Shown in pieces: positions 16,609 through 25,729 of a stretch of DNA of 64,000 bases; position 1 is the stretch's first letter; the number at the start of each line of letters is the position of its first letter. The DNA lies in contig JANSXX010000001.1 of NCBI GenBank assembly GCA_024742815.1, positions 186,001 to 250,000 on the forward strand, read 5' to 3'. The position numbers and the translations under genes were made by a program. The notes beneath the pieces were generated by a model. That model was not told the origin of the DNA and ran no database searches. It saw nothing but the letters and a program-made list of their open reading frames with translations. The stretch comes from HXMU1420-13 sp024742815. GTDB taxonomy: Bacteria; Bacteroidota; Rhodothermia; Balneolales; Balneolaceae.

Positions 16609-16647
16609 GAAAGGCACTTAGGGACTGAGGCACAAAGTTGCCCATTT

Positions 16648-16734
16648 CTAGTTCAATCTTCCGCCCCATTACTAGTTCAAGCGTCCGCTTGGACCGACCA
16701 GAATATCGCACAAGTGGAGGTATGCGCTAGATTG
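16648..16734. repeat. 63-bp interspersed repeat, copy A, with a partial tandem copy
   Basis: The full unit is 16672-16734, starting CTAGTTCAAGCGTCCGCTTG and ending GCGCTAGATTG. A truncated copy of its first bases (CTAGTTCAATCTTCCGCC) precedes it at 16648. The unit contains a stem, TCCGCTTG with CAAGTGGA (one G-T pair). Copy B lies 1,182 bp downstream in the same orientation, beyond the TolB-like gene. A degenerate trace of the 89-bp repeat (cccggaatgac) follows near 16746-16772. Confidence 0.85.
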
Positions 16735-16800
16735 GGTTCGAGTCAGATCCAGGGTCTTACCCGGAATGACGACAACCTTGCAATTCACAAATAGTCGCTT

Positions 16801-17754
16801 TTAATCAATATCAATGGCCTTAGCATTCACTATTCTAGGAGCATTTAATAATTTTGTGAGCTCACCGGTTCTGTAATTCCAGAAAAATAACGTTGCGCCG
16901 TGACTCATAACCCATGGGTGTGTTTTTGAAACTATTAATGTGTTAGGATCTTCTGTCGTCGAAATGATGCGGAAATTAAGGTTATTCTCGCTTGGTATGT
17001 TATCAACATCAATGAGTTCACTATTTCCTGTGTGTAAGTCGAGTAAATATGTATTCCACGGATTTGAACTATATATTGAACTATCACGATGCGAATAAAT
17101 AAATTGGGAATTCTTTGAACTAAAATGTCTAAAAAGTGAAGCGTTTTCAAAATCAGTTAGTTGAGTTTCATTCGTCCCATCTACATCGATTGAAAATAAA
17201 TTGTGTTTAGAATTTCGATTAGAGTTATAATAAATTTCATCTCCTGCTTTAGACCAAACCGGCAGAGAGTTATTAAACAGGTTTTTTGTAATTCGAGTCT
17301 TTTTTTGATGTTTAATGGAGTAGGTGTAAAGTTGACCTGCAAATTCTCCTTCTATTTTCGCTCGAACTTGGTATACAATTCTTTTACCATCTGGACTCCA
17401 ATTTGCAAAGCTACCTTTAATTTTTTTACCATCTTCAGTCCTCAAAATTGTGGGGTAACTTCCATCAATGTGAACGGTTTTTAAAATGGGTGAATAGCTC
17501 TGATTTTCATTCGTCTCATAGACAATTCGATTTGCCTCATTACTCCAATCAAAAAATCGAACGCCGTATTTTTCATTTGTCACTCTGATAAGAGCTTGGG
17601 TTCTAACATTAAAAAGGTACAGTTGGGCTGGTTCGTTTTCAGTGTAGTGGGCTGAAAACAACAAAATAGTATCCGAATCGCTACCAAAAATATTAACGAT
17701 ATCGCAGGAAAAAAGAGTGAGAGCGGCTGTAATGAATAAAAGTACCCGAATCAT
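16801..17754 (-). CDS. TolB-like (PD40 beta-propeller) lipoprotein
   Basis: A 317-residue exported lipoprotein (lipobox L-F-S-C, Cys17). The mature part repeats PD40/WD40-like blades with S-P-D-G-K-R-I-V-Y, S-K-A-G-D-E-I-Y-Y and S-x-E-A-N-R-I-V-Y motifs, and phrases such as D-x-D-G-T-N-E-T-Q-L-T-D, as in TolB C-terminal propellers. It probably binds a partner or ligand in the cell envelope; no enzyme motif is visible. The gene is visibly more AT-rich than recQ and the E2 gene and is bracketed by two direct copies of a 63-bp repeat, which suggests independent acquisition. Confidence 0.8.
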   Translation of the reverse strand: MIRVLLFITAALTLFSCDIVNIFGSDSDTILLFSAHYTENEPAQLYLFNVRTQALIRVTNEKYGVRFFDWSNEANRIVYETNENQSYSPILKTVHIDGSYPTILRTEDGKKIKGSFANWSPDGKRIVYQVRAKIEGEFAGQLYTYSIKHQKKTRITKNLFNNSLPVWSKAGDEIYYNSNRNSKHNLFSIDVDGTNETQLTDFENASLFRHFSSKNSQFIYSHRDSSIYSSNPWNTYLLDLHTGNSELIDVDNIPSENNLNFRIISTTEDPNTLIVSKTHPWVMSHGATLFFWNYRTGELTKLLNAPRIVNAKAIDID

Positions 17755-17853
17755 ATACCCAATTTTGTAATTACAGTAGAAGTAACGATATGATTATAAT
17801 GATATTATTCGGAAAAAATTAGTTTCGTGTGCAGCGTTATCAACTGCCTATAT

Positions 17854-17916
17854 CTAGTTCAATCGTCCGCTTGGACCGATCAGAATATCACACAAGCGGA
17901 GGTATGCGTAAGATTG
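17854..17916. repeat. 63-bp interspersed repeat, copy B
   Basis: The same length and orientation as 16672-16734 with only a handful of differences. Here the stem TCCGCTTG / CAAGCGGA is perfect, whereas copy A has a G-T pair, so the change keeps pairing. The repeat starts CTAGTTCAATCGTCCGCTTG and ends AAGATTG. Confidence 0.85.
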
Positions 17917-17946
17917 CGAAGAGTCGTATAGTCACATGCCTATAGA

Positions 17947-18507
17947 TCAAAAACGAAATCCAACCTGCAATCCACCCAATAAAATCGCTCCTTCACCTAC
18001 CGGCTCACCTTCGGTTTTAATATTGATTTCATAACCTAGATTTACCGAGGGTTTCAAAAAGAAAGAACCTGTTAGTGGGATTTGATATGCGAACCCTATC
18101 GTTGGCTGTAGCACGGTTACTTTTGTAGCCCCATCAAAGCGATTTTCGAAACAAGGCGGTACAATTGGGCAAACGGTATCGAAATTGGTCCAGTTGATGT
18201 CCAGAAACCATAAATCAGTGCGGATAAGCAGCGATAGTTGATCGTAATTTGAATTTGAGAATTCAACGCCGGCGCCAAAACCGTAACCTTGCCCTTCTTC
18301 ACGATCCTGAACTCCCCAATCTCTTCGATCGGTAACATTCAAACCGGTTCGGGCAAAGGCATGAACCGAAGCTGTGATTGGCACATCTAGTCGGAGCGTA
18401 TGAATAGATCCGGCAGGGTAGATTTGTGATTCCAGGGAAAGTGAGGATTGAGCAAAAGTGGGAGTACTCAAAAGCACAAATAGGATAAGGTGTAGGCTAG
18501 TTTTCAT
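17947..18507 (-). CDS. Outer-membrane beta-barrel-like protein
   Basis: A 186-residue protein with a clear Sec signal (MKTSLHLILFVLLSTPTFAQ, cleavage after A-Q). The mature chain has alternating hydrophobic strands with Gly/aromatic turns and ends in ...LQVGFRF, the terminal Phe typical of outer-membrane barrels. The two Cys residues flanking V-P-P in C-P-I-V-P-P-C could form a disulfide. The size suits an eight-stranded barrel. Function unknown. Confidence 0.75.
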   Translation of the reverse strand: MKTSLHLILFVLLSTPTFAQSSLSLESQIYPAGSIHTLRLDVPITASVHAFARTGLNVTDRRDWGVQDREEGQGYGFGAGVEFSNSNYDQLSLLIRTDLWFLDINWTNFDTVCPIVPPCFENRFDGATKVTVLQPTIGFAYQIPLTGSFFLKPSVNLGYEINIKTEGEPVGEGAILLGGLQVGFRF

Positions 18508-18658
18508 GGAGATTTCAACGGATATGAAATTGAAAAAGTCTGAGATTGTGAAAATAATTCAAACGGTTTTTTGATGTTAAAAAAAGCGCTTTTCCTAAAG
18601 ATTTGTGAAAGAACGTGATTTTGAACTAATCAGAATTATACGGAACTTTACGCCCCTG

Positions 18659-18672
18659 TTTATTCGAATAAA
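18659..18672. promoter_or_regulatory. 14-bp perfect palindrome upstream of the E2 gene
   Basis: TTTATTCGAATAAA reads the same on both strands and lies 36 bases before the E2 ATG. Its symmetry and position suit a dimeric repressor or activator site, but no regulator is encoded nearby. Confidence 0.35.
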
Positions 18673-18707
18673 AAATGCCGTTGAGGCGCTAAAAAACAAA
18701 CATTTTT

Positions 18708-20516
18708 ATGGCAAAGGTAGAAGTGGTGATGCCCCAGATGGGAGAGTCGGTAATGGAAGGAACTGTTATCGAATGGAGCAAAAGTGTAGGCGACACCGTT
18801 GAGGTTGATGAAACCCTCCTCGAAATTGCAACCGATAAGGTAGATAGCGAGGTGCCTTCCCCCGAAGCAGGAACGCTCGTGGAAATTCTGGTGGAAGAAG
18901 GCGATACCATCGAAGTGGGAAAACCCATTGCCATTATTGAAACCGACGCCGATGCTGCAGCTGATGCAGGAAGTAGTGAGTCTGCATCCGAAGAAAAAGA
19001 AGAGGAGCCCGAAGCCGAGGAAGAATCAACAGAAACCGAAAGTACAGAAGAAGAAAGCGAGTCTGCCGATGTTGAAGAAGATGAAGACGAAAGTGTTGAC
19101 GACGGCAAACGTATTGAAGTAGTGATGCCGCAAATGGGCGAATCGGTAGTTGAAGCCACTGTTATTGAGTGGAGCAAGGAAGTGGGCGATTCTGTAGAAG
19201 AAGACGAGACGCTGCTTGAGATTTCTACCGACAAAGTGGACAGCGAAGTACCATCACCAGCTAAAGGAACTTTGGTTGAAATAATGGCCCAAGCAGATGA
19301 AACCATCGAAGTAGGCCAAACCATTGCCATTATTTCTACCGGAAGTGGTGGATCGAAGAAGAAATCGTCTTCGAAATCTGCTCCCAAAAAAGAAGAAAAG
19401 AAGTCAGAGTCTGATTCTGATAAATCTTCGGGAATGACCAAAGAAGACATCGCTCAAATGACTCCCGAGCAATTGATGTCGGGTGGAAGTTCACCAAATG
19501 GCGAAGATGGAATCCCAAGAACCAGTTCAGACGGGAAGTTTTTCTCGCCACTTGTCCGATCAATTGCCAAAGAAGAAGGCATTTCGGTGCAGGAATTGGA
19601 AAGCATCGAAGGAACAGGGCAAGGCGGGCGCGTTTCTAAAAAGGATATTCTCAATTACGTTGAAAATCGAGCGGAAGAAAAAACGAAATCCACCGGTTCG
19701 ACTTCAACCATGACGAAACCACAACCGAAATCAGACGCTCCAAAAGACAAAGAAGCGATTTCGGCCGGACAGTTGGATGTGTCAAAAACTCCAACCGGTG
19801 ATGTTGAGATTGTGAAAATGGATCGCATGCGTAAAATGATTGCGAAGCACATGGTGGAATCGAAGCAGACTTCTGCCCACGTTACTACTTTTGCCGAAGT
19901 GGATGTGACCAACATGGTGAACTGGAGAAATGCCAACAAAAATGAATTCCAGAAGAAAACCGGTGTGAAACTTACTTTTACGCCATTATTTGTGGAAGCC
20001 ATCATCAAAGCGATGCTGGAATATCCAATGATGAACAGCTCTGTAGTTGGTGATGAAATTCACATCAAAAAAGATATCAATTTCGGTATCGCGGTAGCTC
20101 TTGGTAGCGGCGGCGAAGGTGGTTTGATTGTTCCCGTGATGAAAAAGGCGCAACAGAAAAACCTTCTTGGTCTTGCCGAATCGGTGAACGAAGTAGCTGC
20201 TAAAGCCCGAAGCAAAAAACTAAGCCCGGATGATTTAGTAGGCGGAACCATCACCCTTACCAACTATGGAAGCGTTGGTAATTTGATGGGAACTCCGATT
20301 ATCAGTCAGCCGCAAGTAGCCATTTTAGGAACCGGCGCGATTGTAAAACGTCCAGTGGTGATGGAAACTCCACAGGGTGATGTAATTGCAATCCGACACA
20401 TGATGTATTTAAGCATGAGCTACGATCACCGAATTATTGACGGTGCACATGGTGGTGCTTTTGTGAATCGAGTGAAGCAGATTCTGGAAGATTTCGACAC
20501 TGATCGTTCGGTTTAA
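18708..20516 (+). CDS. Dihydrolipoamide acyltransferase (E2) with two lipoyl domains
   Basis: A 602-residue E2 core of a 2-oxoacid dehydrogenase complex. Two lipoyl domains lie at about 2-80 (lipoylated Lys44 in T-D-K-V-D) and 135-211 (Lys176 in the same motif), joined by a very acidic Glu/Ser/Thr linker (about 82-133). A second charged linker leads to the E3/E1-binding domain at about 279-318, and the acyltransferase domain ends with the catalytic His574 and Asp578 in H-R-I-I-D-G. The M-G-E-S motif recalls SucB-type and BkdB-type proteins, so the substrate (2-oxoglutarate, branched-chain or pyruvate) stays open. No E1 or E3 gene is adjacent. Confidence 0.9.
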   Translation: MAKVEVVMPQMGESVMEGTVIEWSKSVGDTVEVDETLLEIATDKVDSEVPSPEAGTLVEILVEEGDTIEVGKPIAIIETDADAAADAGSSESASEEKEEEPEAEEESTETESTEEESESADVEEDEDESVDDGKRIEVVMPQMGESVVEATVIEWSKEVGDSVEEDETLLEISTDKVDSEVPSPAKGTLVEIMAQADETIEVGQTIAIISTGSGGSKKKSSSKSAPKKEEKKSESDSDKSSGMTKEDIAQMTPEQLMSGGSSPNGEDGIPRTSSDGKFFSPLVRSIAKEEGISVQELESIEGTGQGGRVSKKDILNYVENRAEEKTKSTGSTSTMTKPQPKSDAPKDKEAISAGQLDVSKTPTGDVEIVKMDRMRKMIAKHMVESKQTSAHVTTFAEVDVTNMVNWRNANKNEFQKKTGVKLTFTPLFVEAIIKAMLEYPMMNSSVVGDEIHIKKDINFGIAVALGSGGEGGLIVPVMKKAQQKNLLGLAESVNEVAAKARSKKLSPDDLVGGTITLTNYGSVGNLMGTPIISQPQVAILGTGAIVKRPVVMETPQGDVIAIRHMMYLSMSYDHRIIDGAHGGAFVNRVKQILEDFDTDRSV

Positions 20517-20544
20517 TGGAAGCTAATCCGGTAACTAACTTTAG

Positions 20545-20581
20545 CCCAAGCGGACACTTGAACTAGAAAAGCTTGAACTAG
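20545..20581. repeat. Partial inverted copy of the 63-bp repeat
   Basis: 20545-20566 is the reverse complement of the first 20 or so bases of copies A and B, and a second CTTGAACTAG follows at 20572-20581, echoing the tandem arrangement at 16648-16690. The bases up to 20680 contain further degenerate pieces (ccaacgtccgctgg, gcttgaactg). Confidence 0.65.
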
Positions 20582-20697
20582 ACAAAGATTGTATTAAAAG
20601 TCGATATCCGAAAAAACTAGCGCCAACGTCCGCTGGTGCAGATAGTCTGGAAAATTGCTTGAACTGATAATAAGCAGAGTAGTTTTAATAATGATTG

Positions 20698-20726
20698 GAG
20701 ACGCTAACATCAGCGTCTCTTTTTTT
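20698..20726 (+). terminator. Rho-independent terminator immediately before panC
   Basis: GAGACGCT at 20698-20705 pairs perfectly with AGCGTCTC at 20712-20719 around AACATC, followed by seven T. It suits the end of the E2 gene (stop 20516), but the panC ATG follows only seven bases after the T-run. Confidence 0.85.
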
Positions 20727-20733
20727 GTGAGTG

Positions 20734-21585
20734 ATGAATATATATAAAACCATATCAGAAATTCGGGGCGCTGTAAAACAACTTCAGCGTGAAGGTAAAA
20801 AAGTAGCCTTTGTTCCAACCATGGGCGCTTTGCACAATGGGCATTTATCGCTAATCCGAAGAGCAAAAAAACATGCCGATCACATTGTAGTTTCGATTTA
20901 TGTAAATCCCGAACAATTCGGCCCGAATGAAGATTTTGGTTCTTACCCCCGGACTTTGGAACGCGATTTAGAGTTTTGCCGACAAGAAGGCGTTGGTACT
21001 GTTTTTACTCCGGATGATGAGATTATGTATGGTTCGGGCGAAAAGTTTTTCCGCATCGAAATTGACGTGTTAAATAAATATTTGGACGGTGGTTCTCGTC
21101 CGGGCTATTTTCAGGGCATCGCATTGGTGGTGAACAAGCTCTTCAACATTGTACAGCCGGATATTGCCGTTTTCGGACAAAAAGATTACCAACAGTTTCA
21201 AATCATTCAACAAATGGTGAACGAGTTTAATCACGATTTGGAGTTGGTGATGGCCCCCATCGAACGGGCAGATGACGGTTTGGCGTTAAGCAGCCGAAAT
21301 GCCTATTTGAGTGAACAAGAGCGGGCGTTGGCACCATTATTGTTTAAGAAAATGCAGGAATGTGTCGAAGAAATTCAAGCCGGAGAACTGGAGCCAGAAT
21401 CCTTATTTAAAGCCAAACAAAATGAGCTGGAAGCAAAAGGATTCAAAAATGATTATTTTGGCACGTTCTCTATGAATCGAATGGAGCCGATTGCCACATT
21501 AATCAAGGGAGAAACCTATGTGCTGGCAACGGCTGTATATCTGGGAAAAACCAGACTAATTGATAATATTATTTTTGAGTGCTGA
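20734..21585 (+). CDS. panC: Pantothenate synthetase
   Basis: A 283-residue ligase joining pantoate and beta-alanine with ATP, cytoplasmic. The nucleotide-binding P-T-M-G-A-L-H-N-G-H block is at 28-37, followed by S-I-Y-V-N-P-x-Q-F and F-G-Q-K-D-Y-Q-Q, and later L-A-L-S-S-R-N-x-Y-L-S-E. I prefer ATG 20734 to the GTG at 20731, which adds only one Met. panD follows after three bases, so both products that make pantothenate from aspartate and pantoate are co-made. The start sits right behind a terminator hairpin. Confidence 0.96.
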   Translation: MNIYKTISEIRGAVKQLQREGKKVAFVPTMGALHNGHLSLIRRAKKHADHIVVSIYVNPEQFGPNEDFGSYPRTLERDLEFCRQEGVGTVFTPDDEIMYGSGEKFFRIEIDVLNKYLDGGSRPGYFQGIALVVNKLFNIVQPDIAVFGQKDYQQFQIIQQMVNEFNHDLELVMAPIERADDGLALSSRNAYLSEQERALAPLLFKKMQECVEEIQAGELEPESLFKAKQNELEAKGFKNDYFGTFSMNRMEPIATLIKGETYVLATAVYLGKTRLIDNIIFEC

Positions 21586-21588
21586 GCA

Positions 21589-21999
21589 ATGAAGCTAACC
21601 ATGTTTAAATCGAAATTGCACCAGATGGTGGTTACTGAAGCTAACCTTAATTACGAGGGAAGCATTACTATTGATCAGGATCTGCTGGATGCCGCACACT
21701 TGTTACCTTACGAGAAAGTTCAGGTTCTAAATATCACTAATGGTTCTCGCCTCGAAACGTATACTATTCCCGGCGAGCGTGGAAGTAGAGTTTGTTGCAT
21801 GAATGGAGCAGCAGCGCGCTTAACACAAGTTGGTGATCGCGTAATCATTATTTCCTACGCAGAAATGACCCCCGAAGAAGCAGCTGAATACAAACCACGT
21901 ACTGTAGTTGTTGACGAAAACAACGATCCCAAATCAATCATCGACTATTCTCAACCCGAAACTACTTTCGACCTGGCTACAGGACTCGCAGTAAAATAA
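21589..21999 (+). CDS. panD: Aspartate 1-decarboxylase
   Basis: A 136-residue pyruvoyl enzyme that makes beta-alanine from aspartate. The self-cleavage site is Gly24-Ser25 (Y-E-G-S-I-T), with Ser25 becoming the pyruvoyl group; Lys9, the R-L-E-T-Y segment and N-G-A-A-A-R are also family hallmarks. The alternative ATG four codons in would still keep everything essential. It sits directly behind panC. A small stem GCCTT/AAGGC at 22035-22048 follows the stop but has no T-run. Confidence 0.96.
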   Translation: MKLTMFKSKLHQMVVTEANLNYEGSITIDQDLLDAAHLLPYEKVQVLNITNGSRLETYTIPGERGSRVCCMNGAAARLTQVGDRVIIISYAEMTPEEAAEYKPRTVVVDENNDPKSIIDYSQPETTFDLATGLAVK

Positions 22000-22068
22000 T
22001 CAGGGTGTTGTTTATCAGTGCGATTGAATGCAACGCCTTAATCAAGGCAGAATTAATCTATTTACCGT

Positions 22069-24288
22069 TTGGCTAAGCTGAATTTAAAACAGCAGGTAAT
22101 ATCTGCAAAAGAAGGCGGACTCGGGACTTTTGGTGGCGTATTTACGCCTTCCATTCTCACCATTCTAGGGGTAATCATGTACCTCCGTTTTGGTTGGGTG
22201 GTAGCTAATGTCGGCTTGATCGGTACGCTGTTGATAGTCACACTTTCAACCAGCATCACTTTTCTAACCGGACTGTCCATCGCCTCCATTGCCACCGATC
22301 AACGTGTTCGTATAGGTGGCGCATATTATATGATAAGTCGTTCCTTGGGAATTGAATCGGGTGGAGCAATTGGTATTCCACTTTATTTTGCTCAAGCTTT
22401 ATCCGTTGCTTTGTATACCGTTGGTTTTGCTGAAAGTCTGGGACGAGTCTTTCCGGGTGTAAGTGAAAAAATGATTGGGATTGTTACCACAGTATTGGTT
22501 TCAATTCTTGCCTTGGCTTCAGCGAAAGCTGCGATACGTGCGCAATACGTGATTATGATCGGGATTGCACTAAGCTTAATTAGCCTCGTTTTTGGTAGCC
22601 CATTAGAAACTGCCACTGATAGTTTTTTAGGCATACAAACGGATAATCCCGAAAACTTTTGGGTAGTGTTTGCGGTTTTCTTTCCTGCGGTAACCGGCAT
22701 CATGGCAGGCGTGAATATGTCGGGCGATTTACAATCCCCCAATAAATCAATCCCAATTGGAACTTTTGCTGCTATTGGAACCGGTTATGTCATCTACATG
22801 GTACTTCCATTTATTCTGGCGATGCGGGCCGATACCGATTCATTACTCAACGACCCACTGGTGATGCGCGATATTTCATTTTGGGGAGATGCTATTTTGG
22901 TAGGTGTTTGGGGTGCAACCCTCTCCAGTGCAGTGGGAAGTATTTTAGGAGCGCCCCGAGTGCTTCAAGCTTTAGCAAAAGATCAGATTTTGCCATCTTT
23001 TTTAAATTGGTTGGGCAAAGGCTCAGGGGAAGATGATACTCCAAGATTGGGGACCGTTTTTACGATGGTTATTGCCTTAATTGCGGTTTGGTTCGGCGAT
23101 TTAAACCTGATCGCGCCGGTACTTACCATGTTTTTCTTAACCACATACGGAGTGCTGAATGTTGCAGCAGGAATCGAGCGATTTTTGGGTAGTCCGTCTT
23201 TCCGCCCCACTTTTCGTGTGCATTGGATTCTTTCGTTATTGGGAGCGTTAGGTTGTATTGCTGTAATGTTTTTGATCAATGCAGTTGCCACCATCATTGC
23301 ATTTATATTTGTGGGATTGATTTTCTTTTGGTTGAAACGCAGAGAAATGCAGTCGGCCTGGGGCGATATCGGCCGTGGAATTTGGATGGCGGTAATACGT
23401 GCCGGTTTGATGCGACTAAGCGAAGATCAGGAACCAAAAAACTGGCGACCAAATCCCTTAGTACTCGCAGGATCGCCAACAAAGCGATGGCATTTAATCG
23501 ACTTTGCGAATACGATTACTCATAATCGTGGTTTATTAAGCGTGGCTTCCTTAATTCCTGAAGGAACCATGAGCATGGATCAAAAACAGAGTATGACGGC
23601 AAACATCCGCGAATTTCTATCAAAAAGAGGAATTCAGGGATTAGTGAAAGTGATTGCAGCAAACGATCGATTTCAGGGAGTTACGAATTTGGTACAATCG
23701 TTTGGTTTGGGATCTTTGGAGCCCAACACCATTATTTTAGGAGATAGCGAAGATCCGAAATTCCGCGGCGATTTCTGCCAAATGATTTCAAAATTCCACG
23801 AGTTTCAGCGTAATGTGTTAATCGTTCATAAGGTGGATGAAGGAAAAGCGTTTCGGAATCGAAAACGTATCGATGTCTGGTGGGGTGGATTAAAAGGCAA
23901 CGGTGGTTTGATGATGATTTTGGCGTATTTAATGAACTCAAGTTTAGACTGGCGCAATGCAGAAGTTCACATCAAAATGATGGTACAAGATGAGGATGCC
24001 GTAGATCCAACGCGCGAAAATATTTTAGCTTTATTAGAAGAAATCAGAATTCGCGCCGTTGTTGATATTATTCCCGCCAAAGGCAGAAGTTTTGATGAAG
24101 TGCTCCAAAAAAACTCCAAGAATGCTGACTTGATATTTCTTGGCCTCGCCGAACCTGACGAACATTTCGAGGAGTACTACGAAAAAGTACAAAAGAGAGT
24201 AGAAGGGTTGCCAACCACCATTCTTGCACTTGCTGCGCAAGAAATCTCGTTTGGGGAAGTGCTCATCAAGAAAGATACGATGGAGTAA
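22069..24288 (+). CDS. Cation-chloride-cotransporter-type (SLC12/APC) permease
   Basis: A 739-residue membrane transporter. The first TM block (G-T-F-G-G-V-F-T-P-S-I-L-T-I-L-G-V-I-M-Y-L-R) is the hallmark of the cation-chloride cotransporter branch of the APC superfamily. About twelve helices run to roughly residue 420, followed by a soluble C-terminal domain of about 300 residues like that of SLC12 proteins. Likely ions are Na/K/Cl in some combination, not decidable here. The start is TTG (L-A-K-L-N read as M-A-K-L-N); no in-frame ATG is found nearer the first helix. Confidence 0.85.
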   Translation: MAKLNLKQQVISAKEGGLGTFGGVFTPSILTILGVIMYLRFGWVVANVGLIGTLLIVTLSTSITFLTGLSIASIATDQRVRIGGAYYMISRSLGIESGGAIGIPLYFAQALSVALYTVGFAESLGRVFPGVSEKMIGIVTTVLVSILALASAKAAIRAQYVIMIGIALSLISLVFGSPLETATDSFLGIQTDNPENFWVVFAVFFPAVTGIMAGVNMSGDLQSPNKSIPIGTFAAIGTGYVIYMVLPFILAMRADTDSLLNDPLVMRDISFWGDAILVGVWGATLSSAVGSILGAPRVLQALAKDQILPSFLNWLGKGSGEDDTPRLGTVFTMVIALIAVWFGDLNLIAPVLTMFFLTTYGVLNVAAGIERFLGSPSFRPTFRVHWILSLLGALGCIAVMFLINAVATIIAFIFVGLIFFWLKRREMQSAWGDIGRGIWMAVIRAGLMRLSEDQEPKNWRPNPLVLAGSPTKRWHLIDFANTITHNRGLLSVASLIPEGTMSMDQKQSMTANIREFLSKRGIQGLVKVIAANDRFQGVTNLVQSFGLGSLEPNTIILGDSEDPKFRGDFCQMISKFHEFQRNVLIVHKVDEGKAFRNRKRIDVWWGGLKGNGGLMMILAYLMNSSLDWRNAEVHIKMMVQDEDAVDPTRENILALLEEIRIRAVVDIIPAKGRSFDEVLQKNSKNADLIFLGLAEPDEHFEEYYEKVQKRVEGLPTTILALAAQEISFGEVLIKKDTME

Positions 24289-24318
24289 GCCCTCCTTTTC
24301 ATTTAATTACATTTGAAG

Positions 24319-24398
24319 CAACAACTATCTGTTGTTGTAATACGTCTATACCTTGTATTTTTATATTCAAGTACGCTTTAACAATTAATTTTTAATTG
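24319..24398. promoter_or_regulatory. Two perfect inverted repeats upstream of the export operon
   Basis: CAACAAC-TATCT-GTTGTTG spans 24319-24337 and CAATTAA-TTT-TTAATTG spans 24382-24398. Neither is followed by a T-run. They lie in the 169-bp gap before the membrane-fusion gene and could be operator sites; the first could also form a weak terminator for the permease gene. Confidence 0.3.
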
Positions 24399-24457
24399 AT
24401 TAAAGATAATGCGTACTCTAAAAGGGAACACGTTTCGTAAAACAATAGGTGCATTCA

Positions 24458-25717
24458 ATGAACAAAAGAAATATTTCGATAGGGGTGATAATTCTTGTAG
24501 CTGTAATTGGCTTTTTTGCTATTCGATCTGGGGATACTAGCACAGCAGATCTATTCGTGAAACCATCGGTGGGTGAATTTGTAGTAGATGTGGTTACTAC
24601 CGGCGAGCTAAGAGCAAAAAATTCTAAAGAAATCATGGGGCCTCAGGGTGTTCGTGAATTTCGGATAAATAACATCACCATCCAACGGCTTATACCGGAA
24701 GGCACCATCGTAAAACAAGGTGATTTCATCGCAGAACTGGATCGATCAGAAATCATGGGGAAAATGCAGGATGTGCAGCTCGATTTACAATCCGCACAAT
24801 CTCAGGTTACTCAGGCACAATTAGACAGCACATTAGAGCTCTCGCAAGCACGAGATAATCTCATAAATCTGGAATTTGCGCTGGAAGAAAGAGAAATCGC
24901 CGTTGAACAATCTAAATACGAATCTCCCGCAGTACAGCGTCAAGCAGAAATTGAACTCGACCGTGCGAGACGACAACTTGCACAGGAAACAAAAAATTAT
25001 CAAACCAAAGTAAAACAGGCTGTTGCAAAGCTAAGCGAAGTTGAGGCAGAGTTATCTAAACGCCAAAACGAACTTGCTAAAATCAGAGGGCTGATGAGTC
25101 AGTTCACGATTTTTGCCCCTGATCAAGGGATGTTGATTTATCGAAGAAGTTGGGACGGTACCAAAATTACGGAAGGCGGTCAGATTAGCGCATGGAGCCC
25201 GGTCGTGGCAGAGCTGCCAGACTTTTCTGTAATGGAATCGGTAACCTACATTAACGAGGTAGATATTCAGAAAATTGAAGTTGGTCAGCAAGTGAATCTA
25301 GGTCTAGATGCTGTAGCCGACAAAAAGCTTACCGGTAAAGTTGTTGATGTGGCGAATATTGGCGAGCAACGAAAAAATTACGATTCCAAAGTGTTTGAAG
25401 TAGTTATCGAGGTCAACGAAAGCGACAGCCTCTTACGCCCGGCTATGACAACAAGTAACCGTATTATCATCAATACGTTCGAAGATGTACTGTACGCACC
25501 TCTCGAAACAGTGCATACAGTTGATTCACTCAACTTTGTATTCAAAAAAGATGGCGTTTCACCGGTAATGCAACAGGTGGAATTAGGCGCAATGAACGAA
25601 AACTCCGTGATTATTCACCGAGGAGTAGCAGAAACTGATGAGCTGTATTTAACAGTTCCGGAAGATACCGTCGGGATAAATCGCATTATGCTCAGCGACT
25701 CATTTACCAAACGCTAA
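24458..25717 (+). CDS. HlyD/MacA-type periplasmic membrane-fusion protein
   Basis: A 419-residue adaptor, taking ATG 24458 over the in-frame GTG at 24449. A single N-terminal membrane helix (about 5-22) anchors it to the inner membrane. It has a split lipoyl-like domain around residues 60-100 and 225-245 with a long coiled-coil hairpin between them (about 105-215, rich in Q, E and R), then beta-barrel and membrane-proximal domains. It should link the inner-membrane permease encoded next to the TolC-type channel encoded third. First gene of a three-gene operon. Confidence 0.88.
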   Translation: MNKRNISIGVIILVAVIGFFAIRSGDTSTADLFVKPSVGEFVVDVVTTGELRAKNSKEIMGPQGVREFRINNITIQRLIPEGTIVKQGDFIAELDRSEIMGKMQDVQLDLQSAQSQVTQAQLDSTLELSQARDNLINLEFALEEREIAVEQSKYESPAVQRQAEIELDRARRQLAQETKNYQTKVKQAVAKLSEVEAELSKRQNELAKIRGLMSQFTIFAPDQGMLIYRRSWDGTKITEGGQISAWSPVVAELPDFSVMESVTYINEVDIQKIEVGQQVNLGLDAVADKKLTGKVVDVANIGEQRKNYDSKVFEVVIEVNESDSLLRPAMTTSNRIIINTFEDVLYAPLETVHTVDSLNFVFKKDGVSPVMQQVELGAMNENSVIIHRGVAETDELYLTVPEDTVGINRIMLSDSFTKR

Positions 25718-25729
25718 TCAGGAGTCGCT

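Noticed and set aside
18689..19450. Long Ser-rich minus-strand frame of 253 codons
   Set aside because: It is the antisense of the acidic E2 linker and lipoyl domains; Glu-rich coding gives Ser/Thr-rich antisense. The plus strand has clear lipoyl motifs.
22035..22048. Small stem GCCTT/AAGGC as a panD terminator
   Set aside because: There is no T-run and only five pairs, so it may be chance.
24319..24337. Terminator for the permease gene
   Set aside because: The seven-pair stem is perfect but not followed by a T-run, so I list it only as a possible operator or weak hairpin.
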